Positions 17,424 through 26,945 of a DNA stretch of 64,000 nt are shown here, piece after piece. The translations under genes were made by a program, and so were the position numbers. Under the pieces are notes generated by a model, which saw only the letters and a list, made by a program, of their open reading frames with translations, made no database searches and had not been told where the DNA came from. Position 1 is the stretch's first letter. Each line of letters starts with the position of its first letter. Source of the DNA: Calothrix sp. NIES-4105 (GTDB taxonomy: Bacteria > Cyanobacteriota > Cyanobacteriia > Cyanobacteriales > Nostocaceae); contig NZ_AP018290.1 in the NCBI RefSeq assembly GCF_002368415.1, positions 7,617,717-7,681,716 of the forward strand, in the 5' to 3' direction.

Positions 17424-18047
17424 TTAATTTGAAACTATCTGAGCTAGACGTTTTAATACTTTCAAAACAATTTCAATATCATCTCGACTATCTAAAGCAA
17501 ATAAATCAGATACAGCATACTGTGGGGTATGTTGTTGAACCAGCTTAATAAAACGAAACTCATCCCCATTTGTAACTATTCCAAAGCAGGGTTTTTGTTT
17601 TTCTGGGTAAGATAACATGTAAGCTAGAACTTGGGGGATAGCAGGCGCCAAAGATAAGTCCGCGCGTTTTGATTCAATAACAGCTACCCAAAATGGAGGT
17701 TCAAATACAAGTAAATCAAAATTACCATGTACAATTGTACCTTCATCTTCTGAAGTTATTTCGGTTTCTTGCTCAGAAGCAACATCGAACGGTGGACGGT
17801 AAAACTGTGCTAAACGAAGTAAAGGCGAAAGCACTACCATCTTGACTACAGGCTCTAAAATAGGGTAAAGCGAAAGATGAAAAAAATCTTCCTTAATTTC
17901 GTTTAACGATTGTTTCTCAAAGTCATCAAGTTCAGGCAAATCATTCTGCCATTCTGGAAAAAAAGCTTTATCACCTACACGCTGTAGTTTGAAATATTCA
18001 GTTAACGGATTAAGAGTGACATCCTTTGCCTTGATGACTTGAACCAT
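17424..18047 (-). CDS. Predicted PD-(D/E)XK nuclease-fold protein
   Basis: A 207-aa protein. The core HGNFDLLVFEPPFWVAVIES then KRADLSLAPAIPQVLAYML shows the D...E-x-K pattern of restriction-endonuclease folds (FDLLVFE and ESKR), with a helical N-terminus. Such single-domain proteins are common in cyanobacteria, where they are annotated as restriction-endonuclease-like; some may be inactive. No methylase or toxin partner is adjacent; the 68-aa gene is 80 bases downstream on the same strand. Confidence 0.65.
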   Translation of the reverse strand: MVQVIKAKDVTLNPLTEYFKLQRVGDKAFFPEWQNDLPELDDFEKQSLNEIKEDFFHLSLYPILEPVVKMVVLSPLLRLAQFYRPPFDVASEQETEITSEDEGTIVHGNFDLLVFEPPFWVAVIESKRADLSLAPAIPQVLAYMLSYPEKQKPCFGIVTNGDEFRFIKLVQQHTPQYAVSDLFALDSRDDIEIVLKVLKRLAQIVSN

Positions 18048-18136
18048 AAATATACGTTTTTTATTTTAATTTTATAAAAAAGATATTTTTGTTAACTTTA
18101 TTTTAGTAACACAAGATTACATTCTAAAACTGTGCC

Positions 18137-18541
18137 TTAAAACTGGGTTATTTGCAGTTTAACGCCTGAATCTAGTTTAGGTACTGCAAAATACTGAAGT
18201 TTTTCACCTAATTCAGGTGTTTGTGTCTTTTCTACCGTTGGACATTCTCTAAAAAACGAACCTGGGTCATTAAGTATTTCTTGCGGGTCAATTCTACGGC
18301 ATTGGTCTTCACGTACTATAGATATTGAACTAGCAGATTGATTCAAAGTCTCTGTTTGCTCTATGCGATTACCCCAGTTACTATTGATTGTCGCTGGTTG
18401 TGTAGTTAATATCCCTGCTTGATTATATTCTGATGTTCGGGCAGTATTTAGCGTATTCGCTTCCTGGGCATAAGCGCGCGGAGTTAATGCATTTAGCGCT
18501 ACACCTGTTATAATGACTAGCATCAGCGATTTGTTTAACAT
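18137..18541 (-). CDS. Secreted hypothetical protein, 134 aa
   Basis: Starts MLNKSLMLVIITGVALNAL and continues TPRAYAQ, a Sec signal peptide with a plausible AYA cleavage site. The mature part is short, polar and rich in Asn, Ser and Thr (NTARTSEYNQAGILTTQPAT) with two cysteines (C82-type in DQCRRIDP and RECPTVEK). No family is recognised. It is probably periplasmic or extracellular. Confidence 0.6.
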   Translation of the reverse strand: MLNKSLMLVIITGVALNALTPRAYAQEANTLNTARTSEYNQAGILTTQPATINSNWGNRIEQTETLNQSASSISIVREDQCRRIDPQEILNDPGSFFRECPTVEKTQTPELGEKLQYFAVPKLDSGVKLQITQF

Positions 18542-18767
18542 AGATTTAAGTTTTAATTCCCAATTACCTATACTAACGAGTATAGCGATAGAACATTACA
18601 AGTGTAAGTGGGATACTTGTTAATAAATATATAAATTTTAGTAGAAATTCTATAACTAATATTCAGTCGCTTTGCTTGAGTTTATTATTTATTTATCATA
18701 AGTAAAATTGCGGTTAATTAGAGTTTATATTTACTATTAATTTATCCTTTTGCCGTAAAAATACTTT

Positions 18768-19082
18768 GCAACGGATAGAACAGATGTAACGGATAGTTTT
18801 TTAGTAATTGCTGTATAGATAGGCACCTTGTAGGGTGGGCACTGCCCACCTTACGTTACATCTGTATAGATAGGCACCGTATAGTTACATCTGTATAGAT
18901 AGGCACCGTATAGTTACATCTGTATAGATAGGCACCGTATAGTTACATCTGTATAGATAGGCACCGTATAGTTACATCTGTATAGATAGGCACCGTATAG
19001 TTACATCTGTATAGATAGGCGCCCTGTAGTTCCACAACATAAATTAAAATAACTATCCGTTACATCCGCTACATCCGTTGCC
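18768..19082. repeat. Long inverted repeat enclosing a 29-bp tandem array
   Basis: The right arm (19053-19082) is the GGCAACGGATG element, starting at the gun4 stop codon. The left arm (18768-18796) is its inverted partner, GCAACGGATAG...GTAACGGATAG. The loop holds a GTAGGGTGGGC hairpin and six copies of a 29-bp unit. On the gun4 transcript the whole could fold as a large 3' hairpin. Confidence 0.7.
18855..19028. repeat. 29-bp tandem repeat, six copies
   Basis: Units start at 18855, 18884, 18913, 18942, 18971 and 19000. Each reads GTTACATCTGTATAGATAGG then CACCGTATA. The last copy has GGCGCC in place of GGCACC. There are no spacers, so this is a direct tandem array, not a CRISPR. Confidence 0.9.
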
Positions 19083-19798
19083 TAATTCCAAGCCGGATGT
19101 CCAAGTAGTGAAGCAATTACACGTACACCGCGAAGTTGGTTTGATAAAGGTAAGTGACCCTTTGGCGCCTTCAAGTCCCAAATAAACTCGTTAGGGTATC
19201 TCGTCCAGTTATTGCCAGATTTCCAGCCAATTTTTGTCCAGAGGTTATCCCAGTTTTTACCAAGGGACAGCCAAAGCTCACGCTGTACTGAAAAACCAAA
19301 TTTCCCTTCTGAGTGAATAAGCCATAACTGATTTATAGTTTGTAAATCGGTGATGGGAAAATTTTCCACCTCGGTAAAATATAGCCACTTACGCGCGGTT
19401 GCAGCAGACCCAGCAAGCTCGCACATCTTTTGAATTGTCATTTTGTCAGCTGCTTGAAAATCCTGATGAGCAAGTAACGCTTGTAGGGGACTATAGTCTA
19501 TACCGCGTTCTGATTTCAGCGGCACTACACCAGTCGGAAAGTAAGTTTGTAAAAATTCTTTAGCTTTCCCATATTCAGAATTAAACAATATTTGATATAC
19601 TTTTCCATCAACCAAACTGGCTGAGGTTTGGCGCCGATTATATAAAAATTCCATTAAAATATCGAATCCATTATCACCGCGACTTGCTAACTGGGGAATC
19701 AGCTGTTGTTGAGCTTGGAAAGACCCAGCAATTAACTGAACGCGGAGTGAGTCGATATCGCTTGGATAGCTTGATAAAATCATTGGGTCTTGAGTCAT
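19082..19798 (-). CDS. gun4: Tetrapyrrole-binding regulator of chlorophyll synthesis Gun4
   Basis: A 238-aa protein with the cyanobacterial Gun4 layout: an N-terminal helical bundle (residues about 1-85) and the GUN4 domain (ITDLQTINQLWLIHSEGKFG, SVQRELWLSLGKNWD, GWKSGNNWTRYPNEFIWDL, PKGHLPLSNQLRGVR). It binds protoporphyrin and Mg-protoporphyrin and stimulates Mg-chelatase ChlH. Length fits the Synechocystis protein. It stands alone; its stop codon overlaps the first base of a 3'-end repeat. ATG 19798 begins MTQDPMILSS. Confidence 0.93.
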   Translation of the reverse strand: MTQDPMILSSYPSDIDSLRVQLIAGSFQAQQQLIPQLASRGDNGFDILMEFLYNRRQTSASLVDGKVYQILFNSEYGKAKEFLQTYFPTGVVPLKSERGIDYSPLQALLAHQDFQAADKMTIQKMCELAGSAATARKWLYFTEVENFPITDLQTINQLWLIHSEGKFGFSVQRELWLSLGKNWDNLWTKIGWKSGNNWTRYPNEFIWDLKAPKGHLPLSNQLRGVRVIASLLGHPAWN

Positions 19799-19851
19799 GC
19801 AATTACTCGTAAAACACAGTCAAAAGATTTGTAGATTTGTTAAGTTTAGTC

Positions 19852-20016
19852 TTATTTATGCAAATGAATGTGGTTATTTTGAGCGAATTTGCCTAAAGAC
19901 CGAATAAATTCGCGCAAAATGTCGGTTTTTGTCCGACCTAACGCTTGACAGTGCGTTTCTAACATAGCAAACTCTTGCTCACTCACCCGAATTGTAATCT
20001 CGCGCTTTTGGGTCAT
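19852..20016 (-). CDS. Small CopG-type ribbon-helix-helix protein
   Basis: From ATG 20016 the 54-aa product reads MTQKREITIRVSEQEFAML then HCQALGRTKTDILREFIRSL. This is a ribbon-helix-helix DNA-binding fold (strand REITIRV, helices around EFAMLETHCQAL and KTDILREFI). Such proteins act as antitoxins or small repressors. The frame is open to 20064, but the upstream codons look non-coding. It lies between gun4 and divergent icd with no toxin beside it. Confidence 0.65.
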   Translation of the reverse strand: MTQKREITIRVSEQEFAMLETHCQALGRTKTDILREFIRSLGKFAQNNHIHLHK

Positions 20017-20360
20017 GCTGGTATTTTGCTGTATTTCTAAAAGCCTACACCAATTAGGCGCCACGTTTAGAGCATAAATTACAAATACTTAGTATTTATA
20101 TATATTTATCTTGGTCTTTTTGTACTAATTGCCGTAAAAGTAATGATCAACAATTTGCTTGACTTGCTATATAATTCGTACATTGCTGAATTACTTGCAT
20201 CGCACAAATGCATTAGTAAAATAGGCTGTTATAAATGAGCGCCTCAATGATGTGAGAATAAGGAAAATCTGCGTTTCCAAACAGGTTATGTTTAATAGAC
20301 CCTAATTAATTACACTTATGGGTTTGTATTGTGTTGCTGCAAAAATCTAGGAGTGTCGTA

Positions 20361-21782
20361 ATGTACGAAAAGCTTACCCCCCCTACGACGGGAGAAAAAG
20401 TTACTTTTAAAAACGGTGAACCAGTGGTTCCAGACAATCCAATTATACCTTTTATTCGAGGCGATGGTACGGGGATCGATATTTGGCCTGCTACTCAACT
20501 CGTATTAGACGCTGCAGTTCAAACCGCATATAAAGGTAAACGTCAGATTAGCTGGTTTAAAGTTTATGCAGGTGATGAAGCTTGTGATTTATACGGTACA
20601 TATCAGTATTTACCCCAAGATACTTTAACTGCAATTGAAGAATATGGTCTAGCAATCAAAGGCCCTCTTACTACTCCCGTTGGGGGTGGTATTCGCTCTT
20701 TAAATGTAGCTTTACGTCAAATATTTGACCTTTATGCTTGCGTGCGTCCTTGCCGTTATTATGCTGGAACACCATCTCCTCACAAAAACCCAGAAAAGCT
20801 TGATGTAATTGTTTACCGTGAGAACACTGAGGATATTTATTTAGGTATCGAGTGGAAACAAGGTGATGAAATTGGCGCCAAATTAATTAAGCTTCTGAAC
20901 GAAGAGCTTATACCAGCGACTCCCGAACACGGTAAAAAGAAAATCCCCATTGATGCGGGTATTGGTATCAAACCAATCAGCAAAACTGGTTCACAGCGTT
21001 TAGTTCGACGCGCGATAAAACACGCTTTAACGTTACCAAAACACAAGCAGATGGTGACTTTGGTGCATAAAGGCAATATTATGAAGTACACCGAAGGCGC
21101 CTTTCGCGACTGGGGTTATGAATTAGCTACAACTGAGTTTCGACGAGCGTGTGTAACTGAACGCGAATCATGGATTTTGGAAAATAAAGAAAAGAATCCT
21201 AATATTACCAACGACTCGAACGCGCGGATGATAGACCCAGGATTTGACGCGCTTACACCAGAGAAGCAAGCGCAAATAGTCCTTGAAGTTGAAACAGTTC
21301 TTAACGACATTTGGGATAGTCACGGCAACGGTAGGTGGAAATATAAAATTATGGTCAACGACCGCATCGCCGACAGTATCTTCCAGCAAATTCAAACTCG
21401 TCCCGATGAATATTCAATTTTGGCGACAATGAACCTCAACGGAGATTATTTATCTGACGCTGCTGCGGCAATAGTTGGTGGTTTAGGGATGGGACCAGGC
21501 GCCAATATCGGTGATCAGTGTGCTGTATTTGAAGCCACACATGGAACGGCGCCGAAACATGCTGGCTTAGATCGAATTAACCCTGGTTCAGTTATACTGT
21601 CTGGGGTAATGATGCTTGAGTATATGGGTTGGCAAGAAGCTGCTGACTTAATTAAAAAAGGACTAGGAGGCGCCATTGCCAACGGTCAAGTCACCTACGA
21701 CTTAGCACGCTTAATGGAACCACCCGTCGAACCTCTCAAATGTTCTGAATTTGCCGAGGCAATAATTAAAAGGTTCAATTAG
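20361..21782 (+). CDS. icd: NADP-dependent isocitrate dehydrogenase
   Basis: A 473-aa prokaryotic Icd. It oxidises isocitrate to 2-oxoglutarate, the nitrogen-status signal and last step of the cyanobacterial oxidative branch. Motifs include [16 protein letters not shown], the substrate-loop [51 protein letters not shown] and [17 protein letters not shown] about 9 bases before ATG 20361 decides the start; an in-frame upstream TTG at 20331 is unlikely. The partner TCA enzyme acnB lies 12 kb away. Confidence 0.97.
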   Translation: MYEKLTPPTTGEKVTFKNGEPVVPDNPIIPFIRGDGTGIDIWPATQLVLDAAVQTAYKGKRQISWFKVYAGDEACDLYGTYQYLPQDTLTAIEEYGLAIKGPLTTPVGGGIRSLNVALRQIFDLYACVRPCRYYAGTPSPHKNPEKLDVIVYRENTEDIYLGIEWKQGDEIGAKLIKLLNEELIPATPEHGKKKIPIDAGIGIKPISKTGSQRLVRRAIKHALTLPKHKQMVTLVHKGNIMKYTEGAFRDWGYELATTEFRRACVTERESWILENKEKNPNITNDSNARMIDPGFDALTPEKQAQIVLEVETVLNDIWDSHGNGRWKYKIMVNDRIADSIFQQIQTRPDEYSILATMNLNGDYLSDAAAAIVGGLGMGPGANIGDQCAVFEATHGTAPKHAGLDRINPGSVILSGVMMLEYMGWQEAADLIKKGLGGAIANGQVTYDLARLMEPPVEPLKCSEFAEAIIKRFN

Positions 21783-21916
21783 AAATCCGCTTTGTGGTTG
21801 ATTAATTAAGAATTGGGCATTGGGAATTTATCTCGAATATTCCCATTCCCTATTCCTTACTCACAACTTTAGATGCATAAATTTCAACCTTGCGGTCGAA
21901 TAAGTACCTCTATAAA
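21783..21916. repeat. Inverted GGGAAT-rich dispersed repeat after icd
   Basis: GGGCATTGGGAAT and ATTCCCATTCCC pair around position 21830. This is a common cyanobacterial spacer repeat and could act as the icd terminator. Nothing coding is seen. Confidence 0.45.
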
Positions 21917-22064
21917 TCTTACGTGTGGATGGTGATTTTAACGTAAAGCTGCCGTTACTATTACTTATAGTGATTCTAAAGTATTAACTTTAGAATTAAT
22001 ACATTCTACTTGCACCATCCCGTAAGACTTGTAGAAACATAGTAAAAATAGATTTAATCTATGT
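21917..22064. other. Candidate structured RNA or nested hairpin element
   Basis: The outer arms TCTTACGTGTGGATGGTG (21917-21934) and CACCATCCCGTAAGA (22013-22027) pair over about 15 bases with a 3-base bulge. Inside is a perfect stem ATTCTAAAGT/ACTTTAGAAT with a 4-base loop (21973-21996). A third hairpin, AAACATAG/CTATGTTT, follows at about 22035-22064. The element sits 139 bases upstream of the DUF2294 gene. No known riboswitch is recognised. Confidence 0.45.
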
Positions 22065-22202
22065 TTACTATATGGCTGTCACAAAGTTCCATTTACCGCA
22101 ACTTCTGCGTCAACTTTCTAGTTGTTCAGGTTGTGTTAAATAGAATTCAACTTTATGCATATATTTTTACTAGTAACTTAATAATAAACTATTAGGTACA
22201 GC

Positions 22203-22652
22203 ATGGACATCAGAGATATGACAACTTCCACACCTACCCGAGGTCAAGTAGAACGCACACTATCACAGCGCATTCAGGGTTTCTACCGCGAACAACTAGG
22301 GCACCAACCAAGTAAAGTTACTTGTCAGTTAAACGAGCGTAATTTAGTAATAGTTATTGAAGATTCTATAACTCCGCCGGAACAATTACTAGCGCAGCAA
22401 GGTCATCAAGAATTAGCCGAACAGGTTCGGTCAGACTTAGACGATGCAATTCAACCACAACTAAAAGAAATGGTCGAAGAAATTTTGAACGTTGAAGTCG
22501 TGGAAGTACTTAGCGATGCCAAGTTAGAGACTGGACGTACTGGTATGATTGTAATTTTAAGCGACTTACCCAGCTTTAGAGTTCCGTCTGCTGCTGCTAA
22601 AATGCGTAGACGTGAAGGCGGCAATAATCGGCATGAAGAAGAATCAAACTAG
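22203..22652 (+). CDS. DUF2294 domain protein
   Basis: A 149-aa protein. The core RGQVERTLSQRIQGFYREQL, CQLNERNLVIVIEDSITPPE and DAKLETGRTGMIVILSDLP fits DUF2294, a domain seen as single small proteins in cyanobacteria and Gram-positives, sometimes called Na-translocating-linked, with no proven function. The start could be 22203 or the internal ATG at 22218 (MTTSTPTR). A hairpin-rich spacer lies upstream. It is convergent with the response regulator. Confidence 0.8.
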   Translation: MDIRDMTTSTPTRGQVERTLSQRIQGFYREQLGHQPSKVTCQLNERNLVIVIEDSITPPEQLLAQQGHQELAEQVRSDLDDAIQPQLKEMVEEILNVEVVEVLSDAKLETGRTGMIVILSDLPSFRVPSAAAKMRRREGGNNRHEEESN

Positions 22653-22668
22653 GCGATTATTCTAACCA

Positions 22669-23169
22669 CTAATTAACACCCGCGCGAGGATTGAGCTTTC
22701 TATGAAGATGGTGATATATCTTTGATTCAAACTCCTCAATCATAAAAGGCTTTGAAAGATAATCATCAAAACCAGCAAATAAAATTCGCTCTCGATCCTC
22801 CGCTCCGGCCAACGCCGTAACAGCAACGACTGGTATATCATAAGTTAAAGGCTCCCTCTTCAGAAGCTTAATTATATCTATACCGCTAAGTCCAGGCAAC
22901 AAAATATCTAACAATATTAAATCAGGTTGATGTTCTTTAGCTAAGACAACAGTGCTATAGCTATCTTGCAAGCATATTGACCTGCAACCGACAGCATCAA
23001 GCGCGTATCGCATCAGCACCAAATTATCTTCATTGTCTTCCACCGCTAAGATCAAGGGTGGCAGCAAGCTCTGCACCTTATTATCATTCATAAATTCACG
23101 CGCCAGTTCCATTTTGTCTCCAAAGAGTAAACTTGGATTATTTTGAAAAGCTAAATTGAGACGAGGCAT
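22669..23169 (-). CDS. Single-domain response regulator (CheY-like)
   Basis: A 166-aa receiver domain. Acidic pocket residues lie in VEDNEDN (E44, D45), the phospho-acceptor is D88 in LILLDILLPGLSG, T118 is in VVAVTALA and K140 in DDYLSKPF. A short N-terminal extension of about 37 residues precedes it; M20 or M28 are alternative starts. There is no output domain, so it probably passes a signal by protein contact. No histidine kinase gene is adjacent. Confidence 0.88.
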   Translation of the reverse strand: MPRLNLAFQNNPSLLFGDKMELAREFMNDNKVQSLLPPLILAVEDNEDNLVLMRYALDAVGCRSICLQDSYSTVVLAKEHQPDLILLDILLPGLSGIDIIKLLKREPLTYDIPVVAVTALAGAEDRERILFAGFDDYLSKPFMIEEFESKIYHHLHRKLNPRAGVN

Positions 23170-23672
23170 CCAACGAACGAAAGTACGCTCATATTGAATT
23201 GGCTCGCGCTCCTGGCATCTAATTAGTCCGCTTGTCTTTGCTCATATGCAAGACTGAGGAAAGAACTTGGCGAAAAGCCACGCTCGAATACACTTCTTCG
23301 ATTATAGAAAAAAATAATCAAAAAGCATAGCAGTATTCTTAGCAAAACTTAATAAATTTAATTATTTTTTAAAATTCAAGCAAGTAAGTTCACAAATACA
23401 ATTAATTTTTGTAACTTTAGTTACCGAATAATGAAAATTTTGATGTCGAATTTACGACTAACTAATTATATGCGCCTCGACAAAACAATCAAATAGGTAA
23501 ATCCAACTATTACAGTTATCTAGTAGTCTACCTCAATACCACCTCGGCATGGATTTTTGTAGGTTGGTGTCGAGGAACGAGACAAGCGCTCAAGGACGCA
23601 ACAAACAAGCGCGCGTCCTTCAAACCAACCTATAACCATTTAATCATTCATGGCGGAGCTTTCTCAAACCTC
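23170..23672. other. Gene-free spacer
   Basis: AT-rich, with no supported coding frame. Around 23560-23632 TAGGTTGG and CCAACCTA form the arms of a possible hairpin enclosing GCGCGC. Nothing else is recognised. Confidence 0.5.
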
Positions 23673-23702
23673 TTGACAACCTATGTAGTATAATGTAGTA
23701 TA
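23673..23702 (+). promoter_or_regulatory. Sigma-70-type promoter with direct-repeat operator
   Basis: TTGACA (23673-23678), a 17-base spacer, then TAGTAT (23696-23701). Within it TGTAGTATA occurs twice (23684-23692 and 23694-23702), 10 bases apart, one helical turn, like an autoregulator operator. It precedes the translation-paralogue operon; AGAGGAGG and ATG 23748 follow. Confidence 0.6.
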
Positions 23703-23747
23703 GGAATATAAATAAATTAGTTAGATATTTTTAGAGGAGGAAAACAA

Positions 23748-23852
23748 TGCAAGTAGCTTACTTGAAAACCAATCAATCGCAGCAAAAGACATTAGATACC
23801 AAGCAAGTAAGTAAATTGGGTATTGTTTTCCTGTATGAGCGAACATCGTAAG
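23748..23852 (+). CDS. 34-codon leader frame of the translation-paralogue operon
   Basis: ATG 23748 follows a strong AGAGGAGG site and encodes MQVAYLKTNQSQQKTLDTKQ then VSKLGIVFLYERTS before TAA. It overlaps the next open stretch in another frame (+1). It may be the displaced N-terminus of that gene, a genuine leader peptide, or part of a programmed +1 shift. The good ribosome-binding site shows the frame is probably translated. Confidence 0.45.
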
Positions 23853-24531
23853 CGGGCAAATTGTAATCGAGCGTCCGCGTAATGGAAGAAGAATTAGCCA
23901 GAAGAAAGTAACAGGCTACAAAAAATTTCTTTACAAAATTACGCAAGAAGCGAGCGAAGATGGATTATTTAGCCATTATTTACTTAAAAATAAGTGGCGT
24001 ACAAAATATTTCTCTGATAATTTATCTCCATTAGAACGCTGGTTAAAATCCAAAGTTGGACAACGTTGGGATATTATATATAGCGAACTTTGTCAGAAGA
24101 TAGAAACCAAGACTTTAGCTGGGCAACATCTTCTTTCTCATTTATGGCAAATGGTAGAACGGCATGTAATATTCGTTGATGGATTACCATATTATCAACG
24201 AAGTACTTATCCTCTAGGAAAATGGAGAGAAGCATTATATGTACATCCTGAAACAGGAATTCTTTGCATCGCTAAAAAATTGCCAAAAACTCCCAGTAAA
24301 AAACCTGACAATTTAGTAGTAATAGATAAATACAAAGAGTACCGTAAAATAGATGATTTGTGGTACTTTGTCACTCTGGAAATTACTGTATACGGCGGCA
24401 TAAATCAAAGTCTTAAACTCAAAACATTGCACTTAGAAGTAAGACAAGTAGATGGAAATATCTGTATAGTTCATAAGCGTCAATGTAATAAGAAAGAGAT
24501 TAAATGGATTCGTAAGCAGCTTGGTCAATAA
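23839..24531 (+). CDS. Hypothetical protein, 5' end unclear (frameshift or non-ATG start)
   Basis: An open stretch of 231 codons with no ATG before 24151, although the protein-like sequence clearly starts near 23851: SGQIVIERPRNGRRISQKKV, then GYKKFLYKITQEASEDGLFS, KNKWRTKYFSDNLSPLERWL and CQKIETKTLAGQHLLSHLWQ. It ends VHKRQCNKKEIKWIRKQL. It is rich in Lys, Tyr and Trp and could bind RNA. I recognise the style of conserved hypothetical proteins but no named family. It lies 68 bases before the L7/L12-like gene. A +1 shift from the 34-codon leader frame would give a full gene. Confidence 0.5.
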   Translation, partial: ANIVSGQIVIERPRNGRRISQKKVTGYKKFLYKITQEASEDGLFSHYLLKNKWRTKYFSDNLSPLERWLKSKVGQRWDIIYSELCQKIETKTLAGQHLLSHLWQMVERHVIFVDGLPYYQRSTYPLGKWREALYVHPETGILCIAKKLPKTPSKKPDNLVVIDKYKEYRKIDDLWYFVTLEITVYGGINQSLKLKTLHLEVRQVDGNICIVHKRQCNKKEIKWIRKQLGQ

Positions 24532-24599
24532 CTTGTAGATATTAATCCCCCCTTCCACGCGGGGGGTAGGGGGATCAAAATTAAATAGGAGCAAAAAAA

Positions 24600-25438
<839 letters not shown>

Positions 25439-25466
25439 TTGATTTGTTCTTACAACTTATGATTTT

Positions 25467-26078
25467 ATGACAAACATACCAGCAAAATTAATCCAAGCAC
25501 TGCGTGACAAGACTGGTGCGGGATGGATGGACTGTAAACAAGCTTTAATAGCTACTAACGGTGACATTGTAAAAGCAGAAGATTGGTTACGAACTAAAGG
25601 TATTACATCAGCAGGAAATAAAGGAGAACGAACCACAGCAGAAGGGGTAATAGGTAGTTATATACACACAGGCGGTAAAGTTGGAGTATTAGTAGAAGTT
25701 AACTGCGAAACAGATTTTGTCGCGCGTACCGAGGAATTTCAAAATCTTGTACGTAATATAGCAATGCAAATTGCAGCTTCTGGTGATGTCAAGTACGTGA
25801 AAGTCGAAGACATTCCTACTAATGTTATAGACAAAGAAAAATCTATTGCAATGGGACGCGATGACCTAGCAAATAAGCCAGAAAACATCAGAACTAAAAT
25901 TGTACAAGGACGGGTTGAAAAAGTCTTAAAAGAAATGTGTCTACTTAATCAACCATACGCGCGTGACCCCAACATTACAATTGAAGAACTAATCTGCGCT
26001 CATATTGCCAAGCTAGGAGAAAACATTCAAGTAAAACGATTTGTTCGCTTTATATTAGGTGAAAACGCCATCTTGTAG
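25467..26078 (+). CDS. Paralogue of translation elongation factor Ts
   Basis: A 203-aa EF-Ts. The UBA-like N-terminus ([17 protein letters not shown]) is followed by the EF-Tu-contacting TDFVAR at 82-87 and a core ending [20 protein letters not shown]-Ts exchanges GDP for GTP on EF-Tu. It matches canonical cyanobacterial EF-Ts closely, but the usual rpsB neighbour is absent and it is the last gene of a cassette with an L7/L12 paralogue. This points to a specialised second copy. It starts 28 bases after the previous gene. Confidence 0.88.
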   Translation: MTNIPAKLIQALRDKTGAGWMDCKQALIATNGDIVKAEDWLRTKGITSAGNKGERTTAEGVIGSYIHTGGKVGVLVEVNCETDFVARTEEFQNLVRNIAMQIAASGDVKYVKVEDIPTNVIDKEKSIAMGRDDLANKPENIRTKIVQGRVEKVLKEMCLLNQPYARDPNITIEELICAHIAKLGENIQVKRFVRFILGENAIL

Positions 26079-26120
26079 CACATCTGTCTGGTGATGTGCA
26101 GTAAGGTGGCTATGCCGCAC

Positions 26121-26702
26121 CTACGCCTGTTTCATCTTCCACACATAACTAGAAATCAAATTAGTCACAATATGAGCAACAATAGGCACCAATAAATTAC
26201 CACTAATCAAAGCACTGTAACCAAACACAAACCCAACAATAGTAGCCCATGCCACATAAGGCCACTGAGAAGGGCCACTTAAATGCAAAACTCCAAAGCT
26301 GACACTAGAAACAAACACAGCCAGATGACTGGCGCCTAAAGCAGGTAACAGCACACCACGAAATAATAATTCTTCGCTTAACCCAGGTAGTAACCCTAAC
26401 CAAATTAAATCAGGTAACACCAAAGGCTTTAAAACAATTTCTAAATAATAATCGGCACTGCGGCGATAAGCAGCACTAAAGCGATATGCAACTCCACTCA
26501 ACGCTGTAATTGCTAATCCTAAAACAATTCCTGATAAAAATGCTGCTTCATCCCAACGCCAAGCCATAAGCGGAACATTGGCAAATTGCAGGCAAATTTT
26601 GGCAATTATCCATAAAATAATTGCAGTCACTCCCATAGCTATCAGCACTTGGGTGCGAGTTAGAAATGGAATTTCTGGTTCTTGGTTTTGCTGTTGCGTC
26701 AC
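26121..26702 (-). CDS. CPBP family intramembrane metalloprotease
   Basis: A 193-aa membrane protein with about five hydrophobic segments. The CPBP (Abi, CAAX-protease-like) motifs are EELLFR at 110-115, an FGVLH with H140, and HIVTN with H177 and N181. The conserved Glu pair and histidines form the predicted metal site in the membrane. In bacteria such proteins process peptides or confer self-immunity; the substrate here is unknown. It is convergent with the EF-Ts-like gene, with a 69-bp tandem repeat upstream. Confidence 0.88.
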   Translation of the reverse strand: MTQQQNQEPEIPFLTRTQVLIAMGVTAIILWIIAKICLQFANVPLMAWRWDEAAFLSGIVLGLAITALSGVAYRFSAAYRRSADYYLEIVLKPLVLPDLIWLGLLPGLSEELLFRGVLLPALGASHLAVFVSSVSFGVLHLSGPSQWPYVAWATIVGFVFGYSALISGNLLVPIVAHIVTNLISSYVWKMKQA

Positions 26703-26723
26703 GAGTAATTTAGTTAATAGTTA

Positions 26724-26930
26724 GGAGTTAGTCGGGGCGGGTTTACATATATCCTGGTAAAAATCGGAAATTTGGGTTAACCCGCCCGTACAGGAGTTAG
26801 TCGGGGCGGGTTTACATATATCCTGGTAAAAATCGGAAATTTGGGTTAACCCGCCCGTACAGGAGTTAGTCGGGGCGGGTTTACATATATCCTGGTAAAA
26901 ATCGGAAATTTAGGTTAACCCGCCCGTATA
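26724..26930. repeat. 69-bp tandem repeat, three copies
   Basis: Copies start at 26724, 26793 and 26862 with GGAGTTAGTCGGGGCGGG. Each unit contains the hairpin arms GGGCGGGTTTA and TAACCCGCCCGTA around TCCTGGTAAAAATCGG. This is a tandemly amplified member of the CGGGGCGGGTTTA hairpin family, between the DUF3326 and CPBP genes. Confidence 0.9.
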
Positions 26931-26945
26931 GGAGTTAGGAGTTCA

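Noticed and set aside
18855-19028. CRISPR array
   Set aside because: The 29-bp units follow each other without spacers and no cas gene is near; it is a plain tandem repeat.
20100-20360. NtcA site (GTA-N8-TAC) upstream of icd
   Set aside because: GTACATTGCTGAATTAC has the wrong spacing, and no other match was found.
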